From Candidatus Rokuibacteriota bacterium (lineage in GTDB: Bacteria; Methylomirabilota; Methylomirabilia; Rokubacteriales; CSP1-6): a stretch of DNA of 41,202 bases. The stretch covers positions 1 through 41,202 of the forward strand of contig QHSP01000065.1 in the NCBI GenBank assembly GCA_003220495.1, given 5' to 3'. Shown one piece after another: positions 26,474 to 35,856 of this stretch. The notes beneath the pieces were generated by a model. It was given only the letters and a program-made list of their open reading frames with translations, had not been told where the DNA came from and searched no databases. Every line of letters begins with the position of its first letter. The first letter of the stretch is position 1. Made by a program: the position numbers and the translations under genes.

Positions 26474-27406
26474 ATGACGACCACGGCGCCCGCGGTCAAC
26501 CCACCGTTCGCGGCCGACTACGACGCTCCGATCCCGTACATACAACGGACGCGCGACTACTATCAGGTGCTCGGCTTCAACCCCTATCGGTGGGCTCACT
26601 TCGCCGACGTGCCGTTCACGCCGCTCGGGACGCCGCTCGGCGAGGCTCGGGTGGCGCTGATCACGACGGCGGCGCCGTTCCAGCCGGGCGTGGGTGATCA
26701 GGGCCCCGGCGCGGCGTACAACGCCGCGGCCAAGTTCTATCAGGTGTACTCGCTGTCGACCGAGACCATCCCCGATCTCAGGATCTCGCACGTCGGCTAC
26801 GACCGCCTGCACACGACCGCCGCAGACATCAACACGTATCTGCCGCTGGCGCAGCTGAAGACCGCGGCCGCCGCGGGTCGGATCGGGTCGCTCGGGCCGC
26901 GGCTTCACGGCCTGCCGACGAACCGGAGCCACCGGGTGACGATGGAGACCGATGTCCCGGAGCTGCTGCGCCGCTGCCACGAGGACGGAGTCGGCGCCGC
27001 CGTCCTCGTCCCGAGCTGACCCGTGTGTCACCAGACCGTGAGTCTGGCGGCCCGGCACCTGGAGGCGAACGGGATCTCGACCGTGATCGTGGGCTGCGCC
27101 AAGGACATCGTGGAGTTCTGCGGCGTGCCGCGCTTCCTGTTCAGCGATTTCCCGCTCGGCAACTCGGCCGGGCGTCCGTTCGACGTCGAGTCGCAGAGGC
27201 AGACGCTCGAGCTGGCGCTCCAGGTTCTCGAGCGCGCGCCCGGCGGACGCACCACGGTGCAATCCCCGCTTCGCTGGAGCGAGGACGCGTCGTGGAAGCG
27301 CGACTACCTCGATCTGACCAAGCTCTCACCCGACAAGATCGCCGAGCGGAAGAAGGAGTTCGACGAGGTGAAATCCATCGCGCGCGCCAAGCGCGAGGCA
27401 TCATGA
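26474..27406 (+). CDS. GrdB-like (glycine/sarcosine/betaine/proline reductase B family) selenoprotein; UGA read as Sec182
   Basis: Residues 1-181 match the GrdB/PrdB-like family start (DYDAPIPYIQRTRDYYQVLGF, GPGAAYNAAAKFY, HRVTMETDVPELLRRCHEDG). The strand DGVGAAVLVPS runs into UGA (27017-27019, codon 182) and then PVCHQTVSLAARHLEANG, giving a Sec-x-x-Cys motif (Sec182, Cys185) as in known GrdB and PrdB selenoproteins. The frame continues 128 codons past the UGA (CGVPRFLFSDFPLGNSAG, RTTVQSPLRW) to TGA at 27406. A SECIS-like hairpin follows. Total 310 residues, single chain, no partner GrdA/GrdC nearby. Family role is reductive C-N bond cleavage in anaerobes; the role in aerobic lineages is unknown. 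GGAGG lies ten bases before ATG. Its stop overlaps the CoA-transferase start (ATGA). Confidence 0.9.
27027..27051 (+). promoter_or_regulatory. Candidate bacterial SECIS element of GrdB-like gene
   Basis: CCAGAC (27031-27036) pairs perfectly with GTCTGG (27042-27047) around a five-base loop CGTGA (27037-27041). After one A/C mismatch, three more pairs extend it to 27027/27051. The loop begins 17 nt after the UGA and has G at position two. This fits bacterial SECIS rules and resembles the hairpin at 23757. Confidence 0.72.
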
Positions 27407-28596
27407 GCAAGCCGTTCGCCCGTGTCCGCATCCTCGATTTCACCCGCTACCTCGCGGGGCCGTACGGCACCTACCAGCTGGCGCTCCTGGGCGCCGACGT
27501 CGTGAAGATCGAGTCGCACGAGGGCGACGACACGCGCAACCAGCTCGCCGACCGCACGTGGGCGGAGCGGAAGATGGCGCCGTCCTTCCTCGCGGTGAAC
27601 GGCAACAAGCGCAGCATCACCCTCGACCTCCGCAAGCCCGAAGCCGTGACGATCGTCAAGAAGCTCACGGCGACCGCCGACGTCGTCTGGGAGAACTTCC
27701 GCGGAGGCGTGATGGATCGGCTGGGGCTCGGATACGAGGCGCTCTCCGCCGTGAACCCGCGCCTCATCTACTGCGCGGTCTCCGGCTTCGGCCAGACCGG
27801 CCCCGAGCGGACGACGGCCGCCTTCGACGGCAAGCTCCAGGCGATGTCCGGAATCATGTCGATCACCGGCGAGCCCGCGCACGGCCCGACCCGCGCGGGG
27901 TTCGCCATCTGCGACACGATCGGCGGCATGACGGCGGCGCTGGCGGTGGCGAGCGCGCTCTACCAGCGCACCCACACCGGCCGCGGTCAGCTCGTGGACG
28001 TCGCCATGCTGGATGCGGCGCTGGCCTTCATCCCCGGGACCGTCTCCGAATACACCGTCGCGGGCATCGAGCCGCGGCAGATCGGCAACGGCTCTGTGAG
28101 CCGCAAGCCGACGGCGAGCCGGTTCCGTGCGCGCGGCGGCTACGTCGTGCTGGCGGTGCTCACCGAGAAGCAGTTCGCGAGCCTCATGACGACGCTCGGT
28201 CGCGCCGATGCGCTCGCCGATCCACGCTTCAAGGATTGGCCCGCGCGCACGGCGAACGAGCCGGCGCTGCGCGAGATCATCGAAGCGGCGCTCGCGGCCG
28301 ACGATCCCAAGAGCTGGGAGGCCCGCCTGACGGCCGCCGACGTGCCGTGCGGGTCCATCTGGAAGATCGACGAGATCGTCAAGCACCCGCAGCTCGAGCA
28401 CCGCGACGTGCTCCAGACGATCGACTCGCGCTACGGCCCGATGCGGCTGGTGGGCGCCGGGTTCCGGCTCGAGCACGGCAGCCCCGGGCTCGATCGAGAG
28501 CCGCCGACGCTCGGCGAGCACACCGACGAGATCCTGAAAGAAGCCGGTTACGCGGCCGAGGAGATCGCGCGGCTGCGGCGCGACGCGGTCATCTGA
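27403..28596 (+). CDS. CaiB/BaiF family CoA-transferase (class III)
   Basis: A 397-residue class III CoA-transferase, which moves CoA between acyl acids. Family blocks: RVRILDFTRYLAGPYGTYQLALLGADVVKIE at the N-terminus (read as two parts), GNKRSITLDLRKPEA, WENFRGGVMDRLGLGYE, AVSGFGQTGPE, and QLVDVAMLDAALA, whose Asp204 matches the catalytic aspartate. It overlaps the GrdB-like gene by 4 bp, so both are made together and may act on the same carboxylic acid (inference). The acid is not known. Confidence 0.94.
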   Translation: MSKPFARVRILDFTRYLAGPYGTYQLALLGADVVKIESHEGDDTRNQLADRTWAERKMAPSFLAVNGNKRSITLDLRKPEAVTIVKKLTATADVVWENFRGGVMDRLGLGYEALSAVNPRLIYCAVSGFGQTGPERTTAAFDGKLQAMSGIMSITGEPAHGPTRAGFAICDTIGGMTAALAVASALYQRTHTGRGQLVDVAMLDAALAFIPGTVSEYTVAGIEPRQIGNGSVSRKPTASRFRARGGYVVLAVLTEKQFASLMTTLGRADALADPRFKDWPARTANEPALREIIEAALAADDPKSWEARLTAADVPCGSIWKIDEIVKHPQLEHRDVLQTIDSRYGPMRLVGAGFRLEHGSPGLDREPPTLGEHTDEILKEAGYAAEEIARLRRDAVI

Positions 28597-28598
28597 TC

Positions 28599-28778
28599 GT
28601 GGCCCAAAAACCTGGTCTCGGCCTCATGATGGCAGGCGCGCTCATCGCCTTCGCAGGCTTCTGCATCGTGCTGGTCAGGGTCTTCGAAGTGCCCGACTAT
28701 GGCGTCTTGCTCGTGGTCGGCCTCGGGTTGTTCGCGCTCGGGGTTGTCCGCCGGCTCACCGGCGGGGGCCGAGAGTAG
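28599..28778 (+). CDS. Small two-helix membrane protein, unknown
   Basis: A 59-residue frame with GTG start, two bases after the CoA-transferase stop. It has two hydrophobic helices (GLMMAGALIAFAGFCIVLVRVF and YGVLLVVGLGLFALGVV) joined by a short EVPD turn, and a basic tail. Tight spacing suggests it is the last gene of the same operon. No family recognised. Confidence 0.6.
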   Translation: MAQKPGLGLMMAGALIAFAGFCIVLVRVFEVPDYGVLLVVGLGLFALGVVRRLTGGGRE

Positions 28779-28798
28779 AGGCGGCGTTCCGGCGTGAG

Positions 28799-29725
28799 TC
28801 AGCGTATCGCGAGGCCCGGCATCGTGAAGCGTTGCGCGTCCAGCTCGGTGATGAGCGCCGTCGACTGAGCGGACGTCAGCGCGACCAGTGGCGGGCGGAC
28901 CGACGCCCAGCCCGCGTCGTGGCCGTGATGGGCGATCGCGGCCTTGAGCGCCGGGATCATTGGGAACTTCTGGAACACGCCGCGGATCACGTCGAGCCGC
29001 GCCTGCTGGGCATCGGCGCCCTCGGCCCGCCAGGTGTCGTAGAGCCGCGCGATCGGTCCCGGGTGGACGTTGGCCGTGGCGCTGATGCAGCCGGCGCCCC
29101 CGTGGCGCATGTTCTGGAGCAGAAAGGTCTCGGAGCCGGCGAACACGTCGAAGCCGGCCTTCGCGAACGCGTCGAGGAACGCCTTCGTGTTGCTCCAGTC
29201 GCCCCCGCTGTCCTTCATGCCGGCGACCTGCGCCGGATAGGCGGCGAGCAGGCGCTCGACGAGCCCGAGCGTGATCGGCACCTGGGCGACGGGCGGGATG
29301 TGATAGACATACACGCGCAGCCGCGCATCCCCCACGCGCTCGATGACTTCCGCGAAGCTCCGGAACAGGCCGTCGTCGCTCACGCCCTTGTAGTAGAAGG
29401 GCGGCAGCATCAGCACGCCGCCGCAACCGACCTTCATCGCGTGGGCGGTCAGCCGCACCGAATCGGTCAGCGCGCAGCAGCCCGTGCCCGGCATCATCCG
29501 CGCGGGATCAAGCCCGGCCGCCACCAGCCGATCGAGCAGCTCGATCTTCTCTTCGACCGACAGCGAGTTCGCCTCCGAGTTCGTGCCGAAGATGGCCAGG
29601 CCGACGTTCTGGGACAGAAGCCAGCGGCACTGGCGGACGAAGCGCTCGGGGTCGGGCGCGAGGTCCGCGCCGAACGGGGTCACGACCGGGGAGAGCACGC
29701 CGGTGATACGCGGCACGTCGGTCAC
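28799..29725 (-). CDS. Dihydrodipicolinate synthase/N-acetylneuraminate lyase (DapA) family aldolase
   Basis: Class I aldolase TIM barrel of 308 residues. The Schiff-base lysine is Lys171 (QVAGMKDSGGDWSN), the conserved tyrosine lies in VYVYHIPPV, and GTNSEANSLSVEEK replaces the GTTGE phosphate/carboxylate-binding loop of true DapA. Such changes are common in members acting on other keto acids, so lysine synthesis is not claimed. GTG start at 29725 has AGGAGG seven bases upstream; upstream open frame was ignored. Transcribed alone, divergent from the DUF4129 operon. Confidence 0.9.
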   Translation of the reverse strand: MTDVPRITGVLSPVVTPFGADLAPDPERFVRQCRWLLSQNVGLAIFGTNSEANSLSVEEKIELLDRLVAAGLDPARMMPGTGCCALTDSVRLTAHAMKVGCGGVLMLPPFYYKGVSDDGLFRSFAEVIERVGDARLRVYVYHIPPVAQVPITLGLVERLLAAYPAQVAGMKDSGGDWSNTKAFLDAFAKAGFDVFAGSETFLLQNMRHGGAGCISATANVHPGPIARLYDTWRAEGADAQQARLDVIRGVFQKFPMIPALKAAIAHHGHDAGWASVRPPLVALTSAQSTALITELDAQRFTMPGLAIR

Positions 29726-29862
29726 GTTGTCGCCTCCTGTCGCGTGGTGCGCGCGGCAGGCCGTCGCGGGGCTGGGGCGCCGCCGGCCGAGGCGCGCATC
29801 TGAACGAGGATACTCGATTTGCGAAGGGCCCTGACAACAGAGTACCCTCCGGCCCACCGCCG

Positions 29863-30765
29863 ATGAGACTTCAGGGATTTCCGGGCGCTGCCCTCGTCGC
29901 CGGCGCTGGCCTCTTCCTCGCGATGACCGCCCTGCTGGCCGCGTCGCGCGCGCCTGAGGACACGCCGTCCTTCCGGCTCCACGTCGCGGTACCAGACCCG
30001 CTCTTGCTCGCGAGCGGCGCCGCGTTCACCTTGGCGGTCGCCATCGTGATCGGCATCGCCCTCTCGCGCGACCGGCGTCGCGAGGAGGTCGAGCGCGAGG
30101 AGGAGCCGTCGAAGCTTCCGTGGTGGCTCCGGGCGATCTTGCGAGCGCTGCCGCTCCTGCCGCTTCTCGCAATCCTGGTCGCCTTCTCGTTCGGGTGGCA
30201 ATACGTCGAGAGCTCGCTGCTCGCCTGGAGCCGCTTCGTGATGTTCGCCGGGTCGGACCCCGGAGCGCCTCAGCCCGAGCTTCCCGTGCTCTCCCTGCCG
30301 TGGCTCGGATGGCTCGTCGGCCTGCTGCTGCTCCTGGCCGGTCTCGCGACGCTCGCGGTGGCCCTGCTGCTGCTGTTCGCCGAGCGCATCGCCCGGTGGT
30401 GGGAGCGCCGCGATGGCGACGACGCGGCCGAGCCGCTGAGCGAGGCGGTCCAGGAAGGCCTCGACGATCTGGCGAGCGAACCGGACGCCCGCCTGGCGAT
30501 CATCAAGTGCTACCGGCGCTTCGAGCGCGTCGCGGCGCGCGCCCGGGTGGTGCGGGCGCCCTGGCAGACGCCGGACGAGTTCATGCGCGAGGCTCTCCGA
30601 CGCCTGGTGCTGCCGCGTCGCGCGGTGGATCGGCTGACCCGTTTGTTCGAGCTGGCGCGGTTCAGCGCCCATCCGCTCGGGTCGGCGGAGCGCGACACGG
30701 CCCGCGCCTGTCTGGAAGACATCCGATCCGAGCTCGAGCGCGCGGAGGCGACCCTTGGCGCCTGA
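29863..30765 (+). CDS. DUF4129 domain membrane protein
   Basis: A 300-residue protein with a signal-anchor, two further helical regions (LLASGAAFTLAVAIVIGIAL, AILRALPLLPLLAILVAFSFG, WLGWLVGLLLLLAGLATLAVALLLL) and a cytoplasmic C-terminal DUF4129 domain (about 215-295: IIKCYRRFERVAARARVVR, TPDEFMREALR). DUF4129 proteins occur beside transglutaminase-like and MoxR genes. First gene of a five-gene operon in which every downstream junction overlaps. There is no ribosome site at the ATG. Confidence 0.82.
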   Translation: MRLQGFPGAALVAGAGLFLAMTALLAASRAPEDTPSFRLHVAVPDPLLLASGAAFTLAVAIVIGIALSRDRRREEVEREEEPSKLPWWLRAILRALPLLPLLAILVAFSFGWQYVESSLLAWSRFVMFAGSDPGAPQPELPVLSLPWLGWLVGLLLLLAGLATLAVALLLLFAERIARWWERRDGDDAAEPLSEAVQEGLDDLASEPDARLAIIKCYRRFERVAARARVVRAPWQTPDEFMREALRRLVLPRRAVDRLTRLFELARFSAHPLGSAERDTARACLEDIRSELERAEATLGA

Positions 30766-31221
30766 GCCGGGCCGCGGCGCCGGCTTCGTCGCCGCGCTCG
30801 TGATCCTGGTCGCCCTCGGCGCCGCGGTCTCGCTGACGGAGTTTTTCGTCGCGCCGGGATACCGGCAGACGGCGATCCGGCTCATCTCCGCCGTGATCTT
30901 GCTCGTCGCCCTCTCGCGCGTCCGAGCGATCGTGCTGGCCTCCGTCGAGCGCCGAGCGGCGTGGGGCGCCGGCGCGATCGGGGAGGGCTCGCCGGACCGA
31001 CACGCCACGGACTCGCGCCTGGCGCGCTTTCGCGACGAGATCAGATTCAGCGTGCGGAGCCAGTCCTACTTCGAGCACCTCTTGTGGCCGAGGCTCGTCG
31101 CGCTCGCGCGCGCCCGCGGCGGCTCGGCCGAGACGCTCGAGAAGCCTCCGGGACGGAGGTTCGGCCTCGGTCCGTCCATCGACGCGCTGGCTCGCGTCAT
31201 CGCGTCGCTCGAGACGCGCCG

Positions 31222-31225
<4 letters not shown>
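30755..31225 (+). CDS. Small membrane protein of the MoxR/DUF58 operon, unknown
   Basis: A 156-residue protein starting at TTG (GGAGG six bases upstream) inside the end of the previous gene. Two N-terminal helices ([21 protein letters not shown] and [21 protein letters not shown]) are followed by a basic cytoplasmic part. Similar small proteins are often found between DUF4129 and MoxR genes, but I know no role. Confidence 0.75.
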
Positions 31226-32177
<952 letters not shown>

Positions 32178-32181
<4 letters not shown>

Positions 32182-33452
32182 CCATGCGGCTCACGCCGCT
32201 GGCCCTGTCGGTCGTCACGGTCTGCGCGTGGGGGCTCGTGCTGGGCGTGCTGTCCGGTCGAGCCGAGCTGGCCGTCGTCGTGCTGCCGTTGCTGCTCGGG
32301 CTGCTCCGGATCGGACGGACCGTCGCCGCGCGCGAGTGGTCGCTCGCCCGCGCGCTTTCGGCGCCGCGGGTCTTCGAGGGCGAGCGCGTCACCGTCACCG
32401 TGACCGTGAGCGCGGACGGGCCGGTGCCGCTCCTCGAGCTGTTCGAGCCGCTCCCGCCGACCTTGCGACTGGTGTCCGGTCACAATCGGGGCCTCTTCAC
32501 CCTGGGCCCAGGCCGGAGCGTCGAGTGGCGCTACGAGGTCGAATGCGTGCGCCGGGGCCGGGTGAATCTCGGCACGGTGCACGCTCGTTTCTGGGACCGC
32601 GCCGGGCTCGAGGCCGGCGAGACGTCGGTCCGGCTGCCGGGGCAGCTGCGGATCTATCCGCGACCGCTGCCCCTCCGGCGCCTGCCGGGCCCGCGGCGGA
32701 TGCAGGCCTTCGTGGGCAACTACGTGGCGCCGAGCCTCGGTGAAGGGCTCGAGCCCGGCGACATCCGAGCGTTCGTCCCCGGCGACCGGGTCCGCCACGT
32801 CAATTGGCGCGCCTCGCTCCGCTTTCGCCAGCTCTTCGTCACCCAGTATCACCAGGAGCGCAACGCCGACGTGGTCCTGATGCTCGACACCTTGGCCGAG
32901 GCCGGCGCGGCCCCGGCGACGACCCTGGACGCGTCGATCCGAGCGGCCGCCGCGCTGGTCACGGGCTACCTGGCCCGGAAAGATCGGGTGGGTCTCATCG
33001 AGTATTGCGGGCCGTTCCGCTGGGTGCGTCCGAGCTCCGGGCGCGCGCACCACGAGCGTCTCTTCGAGGCGCTGCTGCGCGCCGACGTGATGTTCAGCTA
33101 CGTCACCCAGGACGTCGCGCTCGTGCCGCGGCGCGTGCTGCCGCCGCAGGCCCTCGTCATCGCGATCAGCCCGCTGATCGACCCGCGTTTCGAGAGGGCT
33201 CTGGTTGACCTCGCGGCGCGCGGCTTCGACCTCGTGGTGCTGAGCCCGTCGCCGATCCCGGTCGTGCGGCGCGCGATGCGGCCATCGGCTCGCGCCGACC
33301 TTGCCTGCCGGCTGTGGGCGCTCGAGCGCCGTGCTCGTGCCGACGCTCTGCACCGCCTCGGCATCACGATCGTCGACTGGGACCCCGCGGAGTCGCTCGA
33401 GGCGGCCCTCGGCGGATTGACCCCCTCCCGCCGACGCGGTGTGGTGCGCTGA
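32178..33452 (+). CDS. DUF58 domain protein
   Basis: A 424-residue protein with two N-terminal helices ([36 protein letters not shown]), a beta-rich middle, and the DUF58 core with the signature [14 protein letters not shown] followed by a von Willebrand A-like fold ([11 protein letters not shown]). Family knowledge: partners of MoxR ATPases, presumed substrates or targets of the chaperone. Next gene starts within its stop (TGATG). Confidence 0.92.
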
Positions 33453-33964
33453 TGGCGCGTCGCCTGGCGGCGGTCCTCACCGTGGTCCTCGTCGGCTCTC
33501 CGCTGCTCATCGCGTCCTCGACCGCCGTCCTGGCTCTCGGCGCGGCCGCGATGCTGCTGTGCTTCCTCGGCATCCTGGCGGCGACGCCCGTGCTCGTCGG
33601 CGGCATGGTGCTGGCCCTCGGCGAGTACACGCTTGCGCTCTGGCTTGCCGGCGGCCCGCCTCGTCTTGCGGGCGCCGTGCTGTTCGGCGTCGTCCTGGTC
33701 CTGCTCCTCGAGACGGCCGACTTCGGACGGCTCGCCCATCGCGCGACGCTCGGGCCCGGACTTCTCGCGGCCCAGATCCGCTCGTGGGCCGTGTTCGCCG
33801 CCTTCGCCGGGGTGGGCGCGCTGGTCGCGAGCACCGGGGCGAACGTCACGAGCGCCGCGGTGCGCTTGCCGTGGGCCCCCGCCGTCGCCGCGGCCGGCGC
33901 CGCCGTCGCGCTCGTCGGGGTCGCGCTCGCGCTCTCCTATCGCCGTCTGCCCCCGCGCGCCTGA
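33452..33964 (+). CDS. Hydrophobic membrane protein, last gene of MoxR/DUF58 operon
   Basis: A 170-residue, almost wholly hydrophobic protein with about five or six predicted helices and few polar loops. The ATG overlaps the DUF58 stop by one base. No domain recognised; it could hold the position that a transglutaminase (DUF3488) protein has in many related operons, but it contains no Cys-His-Asp catalytic region. Confidence 0.75.
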   Translation: MARRLAAVLTVVLVGSPLLIASSTAVLALGAAAMLLCFLGILAATPVLVGGMVLALGEYTLALWLAGGPPRLAGAVLFGVVLVLLLETADFGRLAHRATLGPGLLAAQIRSWAVFAAFAGVGALVASTGANVTSAAVRLPWAPAVAAAGAAVALVGVALALSYRRLPPRA

Positions 33965-34100
33965 TCCGCGCGCCTGCCCGGGTCGGGGTTTTCACGCGGG
34001 CGATGCAGGGATTTGCCGGATAGGCGATGCCGCGACGAGCCCCTAGAAATTGCCGTGGCCCGACCTTCGTCCAGGACGAGCCGTCTCGTGGGAGGAAGCG

Positions 34101-35063
34101 TTGAGCAACACCATGCGTCTGGGGCGAAGCTCTCAGATGTGCGCGATCGGTCGGATCATCGCGGAAGTCGCGGATACCGACGCGACGGTTCTGATCCGCG
34201 GCGAGTGCGGCGTCGGGAAGGACCACGTGGCCCGGACCATCCACGGGATTTCCGCGCGCCGCGAGCGGCCCTTCGTCAAGGTCAACTGCGCCGCGATCCC
34301 CGTGGAGCTGCTCGAGTCCGAGCTGTTCGGCCACGAGCGCGGCGCCTTCACCGGCGCGTACCGACGCAAGCTCGGGCAGTTCGAGCAGGCCGATCATGGC
34401 ACGATCTATCTCGACGAGATCGCCGAGCTCCCCCTCGCGCTGCAGGCCAAGCTCCTGCACGTCCTCCAGGATCTTCGATTCACGCGGGTGGGGAGCTGCG
34501 GGTTCGTCGACGTCGACGCCCGCGTGATCGCCGCGACGAATCAGAATCTCGAGGACGCGATGACGCGTGGCGAGTTCCGGCCTGACCTCTACTACCGGCT
34601 CAACGTGGTCGAGATCCGGGTGCCGCCGCTCCGCGAGCGGCGGGAGGAGATCCCGACGCTGGCATCCGAGTTCCTCGCGAAATTCAACGCGGAATACCGG
34701 CGTACCAAGCAGATCTCTCCGGCGGCGATGGCCGGCCTCACGGAATACGCGTGGCCGGGCAACGTGCGCGAGCTCGAGAACGCGATCCGCCGCTTCGTGC
34801 TGCTCGACCGCGAGCACGCGCTCGAAGGCCTGGTCGACCTCTCTCGCGGCACTCCCGGACCGGTGGCGCGGCCCTCCGACCCCGAGAGCCTGAGAGAGGT
34901 GGCGCGCCGTGGCGCGCGGGAAGCCGAGCTCAAGGCCCTGCAGGACGTGCTCGAGGGCGTGGGCTGGAATCGCGCCGAGGCGGCCCGGATTCTCAAGGTG
35001 AGCTACAAGACGATGCTCAACAAGGTCGCCCAGTACAGCCTGACGCCCTCGCGTTGCGTGTGA
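34101..35063 (+). CDS. Sigma-54 dependent transcription activator (NtrC family, no sensor domain)
   Basis: A 320-residue activator of sigma-54 RNA polymerase. The AAA+ core begins at once: Walker A GECGVGKD (residues 34-41), GAFTGA loop (81-86) that contacts sigma-54, Walker [13 protein letters not shown], and the arginine-bearing [21 protein letters not shown]. It ends in a Fis-type helix-turn-helix ([18 protein letters not shown]). The N-terminal receiver, GAF or PAS domain is missing, as in PspF or HrpR-type proteins, so activity may be set by another protein. TTG 34101 has GGAGG five bases upstream; ATG 34113 is the alternative. Target genes unknown; no clear -24/-12 promoter was found nearby. 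Confidence 0.92.
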   Translation: MSNTMRLGRSSQMCAIGRIIAEVADTDATVLIRGECGVGKDHVARTIHGISARRERPFVKVNCAAIPVELLESELFGHERGAFTGAYRRKLGQFEQADHGTIYLDEIAELPLALQAKLLHVLQDLRFTRVGSCGFVDVDARVIAATNQNLEDAMTRGEFRPDLYYRLNVVEIRVPPLRERREEIPTLASEFLAKFNAEYRRTKQISPAAMAGLTEYAWPGNVRELENAIRRFVLLDREHALEGLVDLSRGTPGPVARPSDPESLREVARRGAREAELKALQDVLEGVGWNRAEAARILKVSYKTMLNKVAQYSLTPSRCV

Positions 35064-35079
35064 GCGGTCGCCGCCGACG

Positions 35080-35856
35080 CTAGTTGCTTCCCGAGGACAG
35101 GACCCGGCCGGTTCGCCGCAGCCATCGGAGAATCGGCCGGCGTACCATGCGATAGGGCTGGTTGATCAGGCGGTGCGCTCGGATCAGGAAGCTGCGCTGA
35201 CGGACACTGGCCAGCTCGGCCGGCGTCATCGACTCGCGGGCAAACCGTCGCTTGTGCTTGAGCACGTGGTACAGGTCCTCGCGTTGCAGCCTCGCCAGCC
35301 ACCACCGACCGAGCGCGTGATCGGCGCGCGACCCGCACCGCCACGCGATCTGGAAGTCGATCAGATACGGGTGGCCGTCGTCCCCGACCAGGATGTTCTC
35401 CGGCTTGTTGGCGTCGATGTACGCGACGCCGCGGCGGTGCACCTCTCGCATCGCGGCGTCGAGCCGAGCCCAGAATCCGTCCGGGACGGCGCGCTCGTGC
35501 GACAGTGGATGCCCGACCACGAACGCTCGCAGGTAGGCGGTGTCGCCGACGCGGTCGAGGAGCGCGGGCACGCACGCGAGACCCGACAGGTGCCGGTAGA
35601 AGGCGACCTCGCGCGCGCATTGCCAGCGCCCGAGCCACCGGAGCGGCGCACCGCCGAATCGCGTGGATCGATACACCTTGAGCACGGCCCGGCCGCCGGC
35701 GTCGTCCTCGTAGAATCCGGTGGCCGCCCAGAAGTCGTGCTTGGCCGTCTCGAGCAGGCGCAGGGTCCGGCCCGACACCGCCAGACGGGCCGGCAGATCC
35801 TCTCGCCCCAGCGCCCGCATCGAGTAGGCGAGACGTCCCGGTACGGATGCGCGCAT
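35080..35856 (-). CDS. Small protein-kinase-like protein (RIO/lipopolysaccharide-kinase style)
   Basis: A 258-residue kinase fold. The N-lobe has an AVLKVYRST lysine, the catalytic loop is GVAYIDANKPENILV (Asp in place of the HRD aspartate, followed by Asn), and the metal motif is DFQ in YLIDFQIAW instead of DFG. This pattern occurs in bacterial heptose/Kdo kinases and RIO/BUD32-like kinases. A basic C-terminal tail (MVRRPILRWLRRTGR) could bind membrane. Last gene of the signalling operon; ATG overlaps the upstream stop by one base. Substrate unknown. Confidence 0.8.
   Translation of the reverse strand: MRASVPGRLAYSMRALGREDLPARLAVSGRTLRLLETAKHDFWAATGFYEDDAGGRAVLKVYRSTRFGGAPLRWLGRWQCAREVAFYRHLSGLACVPALLDRVGDTAYLRAFVVGHPLSHERAVPDGFWARLDAAMREVHRRGVAYIDANKPENILVGDDGHPYLIDFQIAWRCGSRADHALGRWWLARLQREDLYHVLKHKRRFARESMTPAELASVRQRSFLIRAHRLINQPYRMVRRPILRWLRRTGRVLSSGSN

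Noticed and set aside
27023-27406. Separate small gene starting at GTG 27023
   Set aside because: It begins in the middle of the conserved Sec-x-x-Cys motif, has no ribosome site of its own, and is the C-terminal half of the GrdB-like protein.
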